DNA from: Merluccius polli
Taxonomy: Eukaryota > Chordata > Actinopteri > Gadiformes > Merlucciidae
Assembly (NCBI GenBank): GCA_030340625.1
Contig: JAOPHQ010004855.1
Span: forward strand, 186,001-250,000
DNA: 64,000 nt
Reading direction: 5' to 3'
Positions within the stretch are counted from its first letter, which is position 1. The number at the start of each line of letters is the position of its first letter. Below the pieces are notes generated by a model. That model was given only the letters and a program-made list of their open reading frames with translations. It was not told the DNA's origin and ran no database searches. Position numbers and translations under genes: made by a program. Positions 41,363 through 53,613 of this stretch are shown here, piece after piece.

Positions 41363-43382
41363 CTGGAAGAAGAAGCAAAGAGGAGGATCAGATGAAATCA
41401 GCTCCAAGATCAGCTCAACTGCACAGACCTTGGCCCTCTGTCCAGGCCTCGCCCATTTCCCAGGTGTGTGTTGAATGTGTCGGCTGGCTGTCCCATGTGC
41501 TCGTATATCCTCCACCACCACCACCACCACCCTCCACACACACGTTACCCCTGTTGGTCAAAGCCCTCAAACTGTCACTCTCAGCACAAAATGCTGGGGC
41601 TTGGTGTCAGGCTGGGCCTCCACTGATCTAAATCTCTGTCAGCCGCCCGTTCAGGAGTGTATTCTCCATGTCAAAGCATTCCGCTGCCCAGCAGGAGGGG
41701 GTGGGGGGGGGGGGTGGCTAAGCTAAAGTTAGCATAGCCCCAACTACAAGAGTCATCTTTAGTGTCATCTTTGGAAGTCAGGCAGTAAGTAAGTAAGTAA
41801 GTAAGTATAGACTTCATATGTATACATAGAAACCTCAAATGTATAGACTTCATACGTATAGACTTAAAGGGACCTTCCACCGATTTTAATGGTCTCCAAG
41901 TTGCCTAACAAAAGAAAAAAATACAAAAAAAGAATACCCAGAAGTCCCACCAAATGGCTTTTTCCTGGGACTTCCAGGTTTTCGAAAAACTACAAGCGCT
42001 TTCTAAGTACTCTGATTCTTCCACTCCTGGCAAAATCACCCTGGGCAATTACCTTGGAGTTTGGCTCTGTTAGATTCATTTGCCTTGTTGTTGTTAGCCT
42101 GAAGAGTTACAAGTCTTACAAAGTGAAAGGAATGACAGATATTTATTTGAGTCAGAATACTTCGAAGAGGAAATCTTACAGCGGAGACGGCAGCAGGCAA
42201 ATAAAGTGTGTTCAGAGTCCTGCCGTTTAGCGTCTCTCATTCAAGTAATAAAGTATCGCTGCATGGACAAATGTTGTGCTATGTTTATAAAATGCAGTAT
42301 TACCATTACTAAACCCCATTTTATTTTGTTTATTCGTGCTCTTTCACTGTGTAATTCAATGCATAAAGTAGCAGTGCTTGTATACATGCAGCACGGAAGT
42401 TTGCAAATAGGTTTATGGCGATGTTTATTTATGCAGTATTGCTGTTACGAAACTACCATTTATGCATGTAGTAAATTAGTTTACTCATGCATTATTAGCG
42501 AAACCGTATACGGTGTGGCATTTATACAGTGAAGATGAGGGTTACAATGTCTGCGGCAGCTACAGAAGACGGTACAGACCAGTCCATGATACGATACAAA
42601 CCCACTGGCTGATGTGGAAGCGGGACCTGGCACAATCTTCCTTATTAACTGTTACAGACCATGAATATAATAACACAGACAGGATATATTATAATAACAC
42701 AGACAGGATTGAAGAATGTCAGCAAATGTGTTTTAAAGCAGAGAAGAAAAGTAAAAAAGAGCTTTAACTCCATGTTGGACTGTTCTCTGGAGGATTTCTT
42801 TATGATACATGCGGTGATATGGCAGGCAAATTGATACAAAGCTTGTAGTTTTTTATTCATTACTTTATTATTATTGAAATGCAAATACGGACATGCATAT
42901 ATTTTTATATCATATGTTGGGTCATATGTTGGGCTCCATTACAGCTAACCACTGTTTTACAACACTCAATAGTTACATGTGAAATGCGATGACAGCCGCT
43001 TTAGCAACTAGATATCCTGTACAACCAAGCATGGAAAAATGATACGGCATGATGTTATCCACATCATCCACAGGTCGAGAAAGCTTATATTTGCCTCTCA
43101 GAATGCTCGCACACCGCCGTGCAATGCACCATGGATGTTGTAGTAAATTGACAATATTATACAACTCACATGTGTAGCAGCTTGGGACACTATGATCACA
43201 TTATGATTACACTATGAGTTAATAAAAACGTGTCTGTGCCGGTGGAACATCACTAACATACACTAGCCATTTTAATAAATGGTTATATGTTCTGGCTTTT
43301 GCAAGCAAAATCTTTATTCTAAATTGGAGGCGGCTGACCTGCTGCCAGAACAGCATGTTCTACCGGACTATAAAACACAATG
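41363..43382. other. plekha7 intron, no gene seen
   Basis: Includes an ACC triplet run (41510-41530), a poly-G patch (41697-41713), an AAGT tetranucleotide run (41785-41807) and a TTAAAGGGACC (41864) that looks like a lone TTAA-element end. A 62-codon frame at 43279-43467 (YKTQWKRCRGTGCKKK) is unassigned. Confidence 0.5.
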
Positions 43383-43656
43383 GAAAAGATGTCGAGGCAC
43401 TGGCTGTAAAAAGAAAAAGAACACCTCTGCAATAAAAACCTTATACAATTTATTTCAAGTGATTTAATCTTTAATAAATTAATAAATCTTATCTTATTAA
43501 TCCTCATCTACCTCACTTCCGATGTGGCTGCTGAGGTAGCCTTTGATGAGGTTTGCTTTCTATGAGAATGAGGAGGTATTCCCAAGAGGGATTTTACCAC
43601 CTCGATACCTCCTCTCATTCTCATAGAAAGCAAACCTCAGTGCCTCGACATCTTTT
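43383..43656. repeat. Two-level inverted repeat
   Basis: GAAAAGATGTCGAGGCACTG (43382-43401) pairs with CAGTGCCTCGACATCTTTTC (43637-43656). Inside, GAGGTTTGCTTTCTATGAGA (43548) pairs with TCTCATAGAAAGCAAACCTC (to 43638), with 32-base arms differing by one 2-base insertion. Confidence 0.9.
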
Positions 43657-44090
43657 CCTCACGAACCAACTCTTCGCTCTCAACTGGAACTTAAGAGGGT
43701 TGTGTTTCCAATGAGAGCGCTCACACCAGCGCCACCATACAGCCGCACTTTAACTTCCAGCACTGCTCAAAGCCTTGGTTCCGCCTCCATTCACTTTCTA
43801 TGGAATGCTAGCAATTCCCTGCGCTGAACATGCTGGGATTGCTTGCGGTGCGGAATAAGGCTGCGGTGCGGGCTGACTCTGCTTCTAAATGTGCAAGTTG
43901 AATTCAGTGAAATTTATTCAAATGAGCGCGGTGCGAAGCCACGTGACCACCAATCAACAAACAGGACATGGGCGGTGGGCTTGACGTTGACCGTTAACCA
44001 GTTGGAGGTGGCATCGCAACCATATATTCTAACATGTTCTGCTGCACTAAATGCACTTTTGGAGATTTCTCAACATTTGAATATTTAGCC
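43657..44090. other. Unannotated stretch
   Basis: GC-rich patches but no gene or bounded element recognised. Confidence 0.35.
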
Positions 44091-44850
44091 ATGGTTATTA
44101 AAACTCAACAACACATTCTTACAATAACCATATATAGACCTCAAGCACAATCCTAACTTTTTATGTTTACTTTTGAGTTTTCTGAACTATTGTCAATTGT
44201 TCTTGTCAAGTGTGATAGAGTAATTTGTGATTTTAACTTGCATGTAAATGACATGAACATGTTCAGACTCAAGTGCAGTGGAATTTATGGACCTTGTAAG
44301 ATTTTACTCAACATGTAAAGAGCGCCAGTCACAACCGTAGAAATACATTGGACGTTATTTTTACAAAGGGCATTGATGTTAATGTTTCATGTATTTTAGA
44401 GGTTCCAGTTTCTGATCACTCCAGTGTCTTTTTAATAAGTGTTCAGAGACTGACGCATACAGTTTTCTTCGTATTGACAGCAACGTTAGGTCTACACTGG
44501 CTGAGTGTCTACCTGACATACTAGACTCCTGTAGTACAAATTCTGATTTCCTTAATAATCTTACAGACAATCTAAATCGTGCATTCTCAGCTGCTAGGGC
44601 ATCATATCTATCTAATTCGATTAACACTAATAAAACTAATCCACGGTTTCTGTTTGACACTGTGGCTAAACTTACACAGAGTACCCCTGCCAATAGCTCT
44701 TCATTCACGGCCGACGATTTTATGAACTTCTTTACAAGCAAAGTTGATTCACTTAGAAATAAATTCACTGGTCCACACTCATCTCAGAGTGATGACTTTG
44801 ATCTCTCTGGTCCTTTGATAGATGCAGGCACTAGTGACGCTGTGGTACGA
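44091..44850 (+). pseudogene. L2-like LINE endonuclease and linker
   Basis: Broken frames encode IYRPQAQ, CDFNLHVNDMN, NTLDVIFTKGIDVN and VPVSDHSSVF, then a linker (NPRFLFDTVAKLTQ, ADDFMNFFTSKVDSLRNK). Stops at several points show decay. The copy begins inside the endonuclease, so it is 5'-truncated. Confidence 0.75.
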
Positions 44851-45487
44851 ACATACAATCAGACAAGATTTAAGGAAACCTCTGTCGTTTACAAAAGGCT
44901 AAGAGAAGGTAGAGCTCTCTCAACAACATATATCAAAAATAAATGGGAGAAGGAACTAGACACAGAAATTACTACAGAGGAATGGCTCAACATATGTGAA
45001 ACACAGCAGACAACCACAAACTCGAGGACATGGAGGGAGTTTGGATGGAAAAATGTAACCCGATACTTTATAACACCTAAAATATCGAGAAGACAAAGTG
45101 GTTCATCACACTCATGTTGGCGGGTATGTGGGAGCAGAGAGGCAAACCATACTCACATTTTTTGGGAATGTTCAAAAATATTATCGTTTTGGGAAAATGT
45201 GCATATTATTCTATGTGATATTCTGGGATATAGAATACCCAAGGAGTGCAAAATTATGTATCTTGGAAATATACATGACTGTATTAATGAAAATGATAGG
45301 TACTTAACCAAAATACTGCTTATTACAACAAAAACGGCAATAACAAGGAATTGGTTTAAGGCTGAACCTCCTACCATAGAGCAATGGAAAGGTATTATAA
45401 GAGAGGTGTATACCATGGAGAGAATGACCTTCCAACTTAGGCTAAGAGAAAATGTATGTACAAATAAATGGAAGAAATGGATGATCT

Positions 45488-46010
45488 TAGCCTGGCAAGC
45501 CAGACCCACATCAGAAAGATGTAAGGTCTGGCTCAGCTCCATTGGCAGTGTGGGCGGGATAAACGGTTGTCTTTCAAGTTCCCTCTGCACGCAATAGGAT
45601 AGCGCTACAACCAATCAGAGCAACGAAGAAGGTGACGTAGTCAGAGCGACGGCTCTGACTACGTAATTAATCAAAACTCAGAATACATATTTATTTTCGA
45701 GGAAAGACTTCAGTGCCGTTCTTTGTTCTTTTCTCAAATAAAATGTTAACTTCAAGTCTTGAAGAGTCGCGGCCACAGCCGAGTCGAAAGACAGCCGTTC
45801 GCCAGCAGCAGCAGCCATTGTTTACCTCTAACACGGAACCGTCGCAACTCTGTCGTCATGGTAGCCCGGCTTTCGACTCCGCCCCTCACGCTGTGATTGG
45901 TCGGACATACTTGGTGTTTCCAGCACCAAAAAGCTGACGGAGCCGTGCTAGACCTACCTAGCTGCCAAATAAATTTGCTGCCGCTAGGGGGTGTCTAGAG
46001 TTCTAGGCTA
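45488..46010. mobile_element. MULE-like MITE with 9-bp TSD, copy B
   Basis: Nearly identical to 35511-36031. Flanked by GGATGATCT at 45479-45487 and 46011-46019. Removing it restores the L1-like reading frame. Confidence 0.9.
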
Positions 46011-46103
46011 GGATGATCTATGACACAGTGAACAATACACATGCACCAACTGGTGTATAATTCATCAGAATATGTGAACGTATATAACCCTCTTTTTGAT
46101 GAC

Positions 46104-46690
46104 TAATAATAATAATAATCCATTGCATTTATATAGCGCCTTTCAATAACCCAAAGCGCTTTACATAGTGTGTGTGTGTGGGGGGGAGATATGACACCTC
46201 ATCCGCTACCAGAGTGTAGCACCCACTTGGGTGATGCACGGCAGCCAGTATGCGCCAGAACGCTCACCACACACTGGCACACAGCGGAGAGGTGAGGAAT
46301 GAAACTGACCAATTAGAGACCAGGGGATGATTAGGTGGCCAAGAGCCGGGTTGGGAATTTGGCCGGGACACCGGGGTTAGCACCCCTACTCTTGCGATGA
46401 GTGCCACGGGATCTTTAGTGACCACAGGGAGTCAGGACCTCGGTTTAACGTCTCATCCGAAAGACGGTGCTCTAGACAGGACGGAGTCCCCGTCTCCATC
46501 CCGGGGCATTGGGGATCTAACAGAGGCCAGAGGGATGGCCCTCCAACACCACTGCCAGCACCAACTGGTCTCCCATCCAGAGATGGACCAGACCAGTCCC
46601 CGCTTAGCTTCCAGAGAAACCAGCAGTGCAAGGCAGGTAGCCATGGTGCTGGCCATGCACCTAGACGCCTGTAACCTTGACAGCCAATTT
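46104..46690. repeat. Fish interspersed repeat with TTATATAGCGCC core
   Basis: AAT-rich start, then TTTATATAGCGCCTTTCAAT and CCAAAGCGCTTTACATAG, followed by a conserved GC-rich block (CACCGGGGTTAGCACCCCTA, CATCCGAAAGACGG). I know this as a frequent fish repeat but cannot name its class. Confidence 0.55.
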
Positions 46691-46920
46691 TTGTTTTATC
46701 TGTAAGTTATTTTTACTGTACTATTATTATTTTTATTTAATTTTTAATACATTTATTTTGATTCATTTATTTAATTCAAGCTATTTTATTTGTCACTATT
46801 ACTTTTACTGTTATTATTTTATTTTCATGGTTCCCCTTCTATGTTCTATGACTAAGACAAAGTCACCTGTTCACATATATTATACTGATTGTATGAACAA
46901 ACAAAACGTTTAAAAAAAAA

Positions 46921-48240
46921 AGTTCTGAACAATTACAGGCCAATCTCCAATCTTCCTTTTATGTCAAAACTACTTGAAAGGACTGTTGCTGATCAACTTA
47001 CTGCCCACTTATCCAACAATAATCTTTTCGATAAATTTCAATCTGGCTTCCGGTCCCGTCATTCAACTGAAACTGCCTTGACCAGAGTAGTCAATGACCT
47101 ATTAATTACCGTTAATTCGGACTCAACATCATTGCTGCTGCTTCTCGACCTAAGTGCAGCGTTTGATACTGTGGACCACAGCATACTTCTAAGCATTTTG
47201 GCATCCAGGGGACGGTGCTTTCATGGTTTCAGTCATATTTATCAAATAGACCTCAATGTGTCATTTACAATAATACAATCTCTGAATTCTCTGAAGTAAA
47301 GTTTGGTGTGCCCCAGGGATCGGTCCTTGGCCCTATGCTCTTCTGTATCTATATGCTTCCCCTTGGTGACAGTGTTAAATTTCATTGCTACACTGATGAT
47401 ACACAACTATATGTACCTGTGAAGCCAAATGACATGTCCCAACTCCAACATTTAGAGGCATGTCTATTAGAGATAAATAAATGGATGGGCATAAACTTTC
47501 TGCTGTTAAATGCTGATAAGACAGTTATTAGTTGTTAGACCAGCCAAACATGGGCATTTGTTTGAGAATCTGTGTGTTAATATTGATGGCTGTATTATAT
47601 CTGAATGCTTGGCCATTAAAAACCTTGGAGTGATCTTTGATTCTTGACTGACATTCCAGTCTCATATCAAGGCTATTGCTAAGATAGCATGTTTCCATCT
47701 CTGTAATATTGCTAAAATCTGACCTATTTTATCATTACGTGACACTGAAACTCTAATCCATGCATTTGTGTCTTCCAGACTTGATTATTGTAATGTTTTG
47801 TTTTCTGGTCTTCCTTATTGTGCCACTAGAGGTCTTCAGCTTGCTCAGAATGCTGCCGCCAAAATCTTGACAAAAACTAGAAAGTACGATTACACCGATT
47901 CTGGCCTCTCTTCACTAGCTTCCAGTGCAAGCCGAGCTGATTTTAAAGTCCTTCTTTTAACCTATAAGGCCTTGCATGGACTTGCACCTCGTTATTTATA
48001 TGAGCTAATTACACCAACATCGCTCCCTCGATGCTGGTCTCCTGGTCATTCTCTCAGTTAACAAAAAATCAGTTGGTTACAGAGCATTCTCCTACCTCAT
48101 CTCTGGAATGTCCTCCCACTAGATGTTAAAGAAGCACCCTCAGTAGACACTTTTAAATCTAGAGTGAAAACCCACCTCTTTGCATTATACTATAGCCTAC
48201 AATAAAACATCACCTTTTAAACATCCTTTTAACATTGATG
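46921..48240 (+). pseudogene. L2-like LINE reverse transcriptase
   Basis: In several frames: VLNNYRPISNLPFMSKLLER, FQSGFRSRHSTETALTRVV, DLSAAFDTVDHSILL, then FGVPQGSVLGPMLFCIYMLP and YTDDTQLY (47391-47414; the catalytic FADD equivalent is YTDD). After stops, SRLDYCNVLFSGLPY and LAPRYLYELITP complete the C-terminus. At least three frame disruptions make it a pseudogene. Confidence 0.85.
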
Positions 48241-48403
48241 TTTTAAATGTGATTGTTTTATTTTACTACTTATTATATACAAACATCCTTTTTTAATGTT
48301 GTTTATATTGTAACTGTTTTATTGTTGTATTATTCTTTTTGTCCTGTGTATTCTGTGTATCAGGACCATCCTGCATGGTGATTTTACACTTTAAATAGAA
48401 TAA

Positions 48404-48440
<37 letters not shown>

Positions 48441-49209
48441 CTAGTCAACACGCCCACAAGTGGACGATTTGTCATGGCGACGCAATGTCTTCCAGATTCA
48501 TCGTGGTATCGTGTGGTGTTATGGGATGGCTCACGTGCGAGCTGGGGCTTCCGGCATGTTGAAGTTGAATTTTAGTTAACTTAATGCAACTAAGCGCGTA
48601 GCATGGCACGCGTTCGGGCATGTGTTTGGATGTGAACGTTGTAAACTCCCACACGATGCCAATCGCATGGCATCGCGCTGCGCCCTCTCTAGTTGCTGTT
48701 TGTGGGGCTTTACAACACTGAATTCAACATTGAATTGTTACATAGTGATGCTGGAAAGGAGCACGGTGGCGCAGCGCCACTATTACATTGTATAATTATT
48801 ATTATTGTTATTATTATTATTTTTTTACTGGCACCGATGTGAGCTATGAAAAAATTACCTCACATCCACATAATAAATGGTTGCAAATGAGACCATTTTG
48901 GTCACAGTCTTGAGCCCTGATACATCAAAATATAAAAAAGGTAAAAATCAGATAAAACAAGATGTAGTTTGTTAATCCCGTAGGGGGTATTCGGGTTAAG
49001 AGAGGATATTAAAAAATAATGTGAGGAGACGTTTTATTAACGATTGGCACAACTAAACAAAGGTTCTGAGTGACAGTTAGTAAGTGTGTTTGGTATCGAT
49101 TGAACAAACAGTTTCGGTTTCATCAGTTCAATGTTTGATGTATTGCTGCTTCCAGAGTTGTACTGAGGAGGTACATCCATGTCTCATTGTTCTGACACTA
49201 GGTATTCAG
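48441..49209. other. Unannotated stretch
   Basis: No gene; short ATT runs near 48797-48822. Confidence 0.4.
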
Positions 49210-49706
49210 TGTCATGGTCCCACGTCAGTCCCCTAGCTAGGTTCTATGTTTTTTGTTGTGTCTGTTTGTGGCTGTCTTGTCTATATGTTGTATGCAGTGG
49301 GCGTGCCTGCTGGCTCCGGCTTCCCCTGGGTGCATCAGCCACTTCACTCTCCTACTCTGGTTCCACACACCTGAGCTTCATCAGCAATCAAACCCTGCAG
49401 TACATCAACCCCGGTTTTCCACCCACTCATCGCCAGATCGTCAGCTATGCTAACCGATCTCCACGCCTTGCCCCAGCACGCCACCACCGCAGCTGGTCGG
49501 TTCGCCTACCAGACCGACTCTCCTACGGATTCCAACGCCACGGAGGTTGATCGGCCCATCGGTGCGCCACTACCTTGCCACGGCTCCACAGCCCACAGCT
49601 ACCCGCCGACTACCTGGGCTCACCTCCACTACCCCATCCTTAATAAACCTGAGTTTTACCTTGTCCTCTGTCTGCAGCTCTCTGTGTTGTGCGTTTGGGT
49701 CCACGG
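49210..49706 (+). mobile_element. Probable solo or partial Ty3/gypsy LTR
   Basis: Starts TGTCATGGTCCCACGTCAG, contains TTAATAAACCTGAGTTTTAC (polyadenylation region, 49639-49658) and ends GCGTTTGGGTCCACGGCA. That is the order and wording of fish gypsy LTRs. The 3' end appears cut into by AT-rich DNA and no 5-bp duplication is evident. Confidence 0.5.
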
Positions 49707-49783
49707 CAATTTATTATGATTATTATTATGATTTCCAGTATTAAAGTGTCCTTGAGTTTGAGAAAGGCAGTATATAAAAAAGT

Positions 49784-49784
<1 letters not shown>

Positions 49785-49828
<44 letters not shown>
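49785..49828. repeat. ATT trinucleotide run
   Basis: About 14 TAT/ATT units. Confidence 0.95.
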
Positions 49829-49974
49829 GGTTAGGGATTAAGTTAAAGTGAGATTAAGATTACATTTGAGTATTTGGGTAAAGATGGTTTTGTTCAGAGG
49901 TCAGGGTAAGGATTTAAGCAGTGGCCCCAGCACTAGAACCTAGGGAATCAATGTGTTGGTTCAGGCACTGTAGT

Positions 49975-50434
49975 TGTTACTCCTCTCAATGCACGACGAG
50001 ACGCAGGTTTTCTTTAACGGGTTTATTCTTTCAGGCTATCTTCCTCCCAAAACCGTGAAAACTAAAATAAACACAATACACAGTATCAGAATGGCGTCAG
50101 CTAAAACGCTAACACAAATCAGACCATTACAAGAATGAATAACGAAAATGACAATAAAACAAACCTCGTTGGCTGCGTGCATGAACTGAGAGTAAAGTAA
50201 AGTCCTTGGTGTCTTTAGTAGCTTGTCTTCCGTGGCTGAATAATGTCCGTCTGAAGTTTTCCCGGCCACGTTACGTCTTACGTCACACGCACGCACTTGA
50301 GGTTGCATATCAAAATAAAAGTTCGCCCTTAAAACACAGGTAAGTATACAAACAATAACCAAATAAAACCATTATAAAAGTATGAAAACACTTTGCATGA
50401 AAACACTTATAAATTAATGCTTGCAACCGTAACA
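49975..50434 (-). mobile_element. Solo LTR (TSD GTAGT)
   Basis: Begins TGTTAC and ends GTAACA, and is flanked by GTAGT at 49970-49974 and 50435-50439. GAATAAACCCG on the minus strand (about 50020-50030) is a polyadenylation signal, giving the orientation. No internal region remains, so it arose by LTR-LTR recombination. Confidence 0.8.
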
Positions 50435-50985
50435 GTAGTCTTTGCTGTAGAAGTACATTAATATGAACAACCGTCCATCTCCTGCAGAGACTTAACAGCC
50501 AAGATGGTTATCTTACATAACAACCAAATCATTAAACTCTCTAACATCTCCTGCATGGAAAACCTTTTGAACACGTACTGATGGAAATAGCCCACTTGAG
50601 CCTCAGAGATTCAGCCTGTGATAGGCGTGGTGGTGGATACCTGAAGTGGCACGTACAGAAGCTAACACAAAGATGCTGCAGGGCTGAGAGATGGATGCAG
50701 TTACCATGGCAATGAGAATTTTTACAGTTACAGTAGTCAGTAGTTACATGAAATTATAAGTACATTAGTTTATATTCATGTTAAAGGTCTCATTGCATCG
50801 TTTTTTCGTTAATTTTGCAGTGGTCTTAATGGTGGTATTAATGAATGCCCTGTGAGCCGGTTTTGGTGAAAAAAATGCTCCGGTGCGCCTGTTTCAGGCT
50901 GTTCTAGTTTGGAGGAGGAGGTGGGGGGGAAGAACGAGAGGTTTTCGGCTCTTACTCATGAATATTCATGACATTTAAATTACTT
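50435..50985. other. Unannotated stretch
   Basis: TTAAAGGTCTCATTGCATCG at 50783 resembles a TTAA-element left end; no matching right end is certain. Confidence 0.35.
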
Positions 50986-51040
50986 GCCTCTGATTGGCTA
51001 ACAGCACTGTCCGTCACAGTGATGTTAGCCAATCAGAGGC
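50986..51040. repeat. Inverted repeat GCCTCTGATTGGCTAACA
   Basis: GCCTCTGATTGGCTAACA (50986-51003) pairs with TGTTAGCCAATCAGAGGC (51023-51040, one gap). It could form a hairpin and contains CCAAT/ATTGG boxes in both orientations. Confidence 0.85.
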
Positions 51041-51067
51041 GAGTGATCCCTCTAGTGCGTTATCAAC

Positions 51068-51135
51068 CATAGACATCTTATACATATGTTACTATATACA
51101 TCCATTAGATACATTCATGATATAAGATGTCTATG
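51068..51135. mobile_element. CATAGACATCTTAT-family MITE
   Basis: Arms CATAGACATCTTAT and ATAAGATGTCTATG are identical to the 34-bp palindrome at 31811-31844, with a longer AT-rich centre here. Confidence 0.8.
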
Positions 51136-52104
51136 TTATCAACACGACAAATCACAACGACGTCACAACCACAATATACGTTCTTCCGGGTGGCAAAAGA
51201 TGAAGCGTTCTCCGATGGCAGAACTAGTAAACAAACCCCTCCATATCATTTGACAGGGCAGAGCGATTGAGAAAACAGTACATGGCTTGAATGAATGATT
51301 TTCTTCTTGCGGGGAGCTACGTGACGTCTCATTAATTCATACGGGTATGGGAAGTCTCATTAATATATTACGACGGAGTATTAGGGCCACATTAAGAATT
51401 TTTTTTTCATATTTTACAAGAATAAAGTCGTAAATATTGAATTAATTACGAGAATAAAGTCGTACATATTGAATTCATTACGGCTAAACTATAGGCTACA
51501 GGTTAAACATTTATTCTACGGTTGTGCTCACTGAGCAAACCCAGGTTTAAGGCAGCCTACAGGTTAACGTGTGTTACATGTTGTTTAAGAAGTCGGGGTA
51601 TTGCTGGACTCTTTCGCGTCTATCTCCGGAACGGAAAATGATAGCGACGTAATACTTTTTTTTTAATGAAACCGAGAGATGCAGCATTTAGAACTTACAA
51701 CTTCAGATCAACAACAATGTTTTTAACAATGTAACACTGTTTACAGCAGCCGGCTGGATCGCTTCAGTGGAAGCCGCTCTCTTCCTGCCACTGGAAGTAT
51801 CTTGACGCCTATTGTTTACAAACATTCTGAAATGCCGTATACTGTTTTCCTGAGGGCGGTCTCAAGCCAAGGTAGGCGAGGTCGTGAATATTCATACACA
51901 TTCATACGTCAGAGTGTTAGGCTTTTTCTCACTTCCTTGTTTCTTACTTCCTTGTCCGTCTATGTTCTTACATTGGCTAATGCATGCAATGGCGGTAGAA
52001 GAACGTTTTCCACATGCAGAATGCATATGCAACTAGGAGTGACCTATCATATTTCAAAAGGAGCAAGTAAAAACGGTTTACCGGTGAAGTACACCTTTAA
52101 GATG
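51136..52104. other. Unannotated stretch
   Basis: Contains a duplicated AGAATAAAGTCGTA motif (51419, 51452). No gene. Confidence 0.4.
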
Positions 52105-52245
52105 AATATTTGCCATTTGATGTACACTTTTATCCAAAGTGTACAATGCTGTGAGTGCATACATTATAAGCATGGGGTGGCCCCAGTGGGAATCAACCCC
52201 CTCACCCTTGCAGTGTTGATACCACACCAAACTTTTAGTTTTGCT
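52105..52245. repeat. Fish interspersed repeat (ACTTTTATCCAAAG family)
   Basis: ACACTTTTATCCAAAGTGTA, then CATGGGGTGGCCCCAGTGGG and AATCAACCCCCTCACCCTTG. This is a common short fish repeat; a fragment is also at 37058-37100. Confidence 0.6.
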
Positions 52246-52625
52246 TTCAAATAAAACAACAGATTTCTGCTGGATGACCATGGCAAGAATTTGTGAATGC
52301 AGCATTGATGGAGAATTACTGCTGTTGGAAACTTGACTCATGGCTCTCTGTATGTATATATGGAATTATCTGCCTTCAAATATCTTTATGGTGGGGGTGA
52401 ATAGGATTAGGGTGAATGAATGTGTGTTTATGTGTAAATGGGTCTGTTGCAGCTGGCCAGGGAAGAGAAACATTAGACCTTGCACTGACATTTCATACAC
52501 ATCTACCAGTTTAGACTGGTATTGCTGCAGGGTTTAGCCAGGGGTGTCAGGGAAGATGTATGTGTGGCCGGTACATATAGAACACACTGGAAATATGACA
52601 CTCAACATCAGAACCGTGAGAGCGG

Positions 52626-52789
52626 CATGATATACCTATGGCTACCAGGCGGTCACCAAACAGACATGATCTACCCCTATGGCTAACAGGCAATCACCAG
52701 ACAGGTATGATCTAGCCCTATGGCTACCAGGCGGTCACCAGACAGACATGATCTACCCCTATGGCTACCCGGCAGTCACCAGACAGACA
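52626..52789. repeat. 41-bp tandem repeat, four copies
   Basis: Unit CATGATCTACCCCTATGGCT plus ACCAGGCGGTCACCAGACAGA, four copies with minor changes. Confidence 0.92.
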
Positions 52790-52974
52790 CCAGTTGTTCG
52801 CCATGCTAAGTTTTGAGAAAACTCCCACTATACTGCTACTGCAATACAGGATGCTTTATAGATCTCCAAAGATAGAATTATACTAAAGTGGTGTGCAACG
52901 TCATGATTGCCACTGACTGTTAACAACTGCCCTAACCAGTTTGTTCTGGTTATATCCATGCTATACCTATGTGT

Positions 52975-53169
52975 GCCGAAGTTACAATAATTGGCAATAA
53001 TTCAATATTATCGTTTATCGTCATCAAATATATTGACTTATCATGATACCTACTTTTGTATTTCTACAGCCAGACCATAGACTAGAATGTTTAGAATGGT
53101 ATTTTCAATTCATAAGCATACTTACCATGATTATTATAATAATAAATGTTTCCATATCGCCCAGCCCTA
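52975..53169. mobile_element. hAT-like fragment with ATCGCCCAGCCCTAG end
   Basis: Ends CATATCGCCCAGCCCTAG, a familiar hAT terminus, and includes TATCGTTTATCGTCATCAAA. The opposite end is not clear. Confidence 0.45.
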
Positions 53170-53580
53170 GTTGTTGACATAAACTACTTCCATTTCATTC
53201 ATATCTACTATTTAGTAATTTAGCAGGTACTTTTATGGGGTGGTGCTGGCAGGCTGCCCAGGGCTGCTGGGATCTAATATAATCCATGTTCCTCATTTAT
53301 GAGAGTGACAGCACATTGCAAGGTCATATAAACAGGACGGTGGAGCACACGGTGCCATGTGCACATACACACACACATGCAAACATTTCCCAAATACACA
53401 CACGCATTACCCACATGTCCACATAGCAAAACACACACATAAAGCAGGCGTGACCTCTAACTCACATTCTCATACACATTACACCTGCTACCCGTCATGT
53501 GACCTGGGTGGGTCATGACCTCTTTTCACAAGACTGTTGTTCATCCTCATTTGCCCTTGTGCCCAGGTTGGCCAACAAGG

Positions 53581-53613
<33 letters not shown>

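Larger units (their letters stand above)
44851..46920 (+). mobile_element. 5'-truncated L1/Tx1-like LINE
   Basis: From 44851 the frame reads YNQTRFKETSVVYKRL, WRVCGSREANHTHIFWECSK and ITRNWFKAEPPTIEQWK, then MERMTFQLRLREN. This is the C-terminal region of L1-group LINEs, with a cysteine/histidine motif (C.VCG...H.FW.C). It is interrupted by a 9-bp-TSD MITE after WKKWMIL and resumes at 46020. A poly(A) tail at 46911-46920 marks the 3' end. The whole copy lies inside an L2-like LINE. Confidence 0.72.
44091..48440 (+). mobile_element. L2-like LINE interrupted by an L1-like LINE
   Basis: The plus strand carries the end of an APE endonuclease (NTLDVIF at 44340, VPVSDHSSVF at 44406) and the linker up to about 44850. 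After the L1-like insertion the reverse transcriptase resumes from 46921. The 3' end is a (TTGA)n tail at 48404-48440, typical of L2-type elements. Roughly 60 residues of linker between the two parts are missing, so a deletion accompanied or followed the insertion. Confidence 0.8.

Noticed and set aside
50783..52098. A large TTAA element from TTAAAGGTCTC to ACACCTTTAA
   Set aside because: The two ends share only AGGT beyond the TTAA, too little to call one element.
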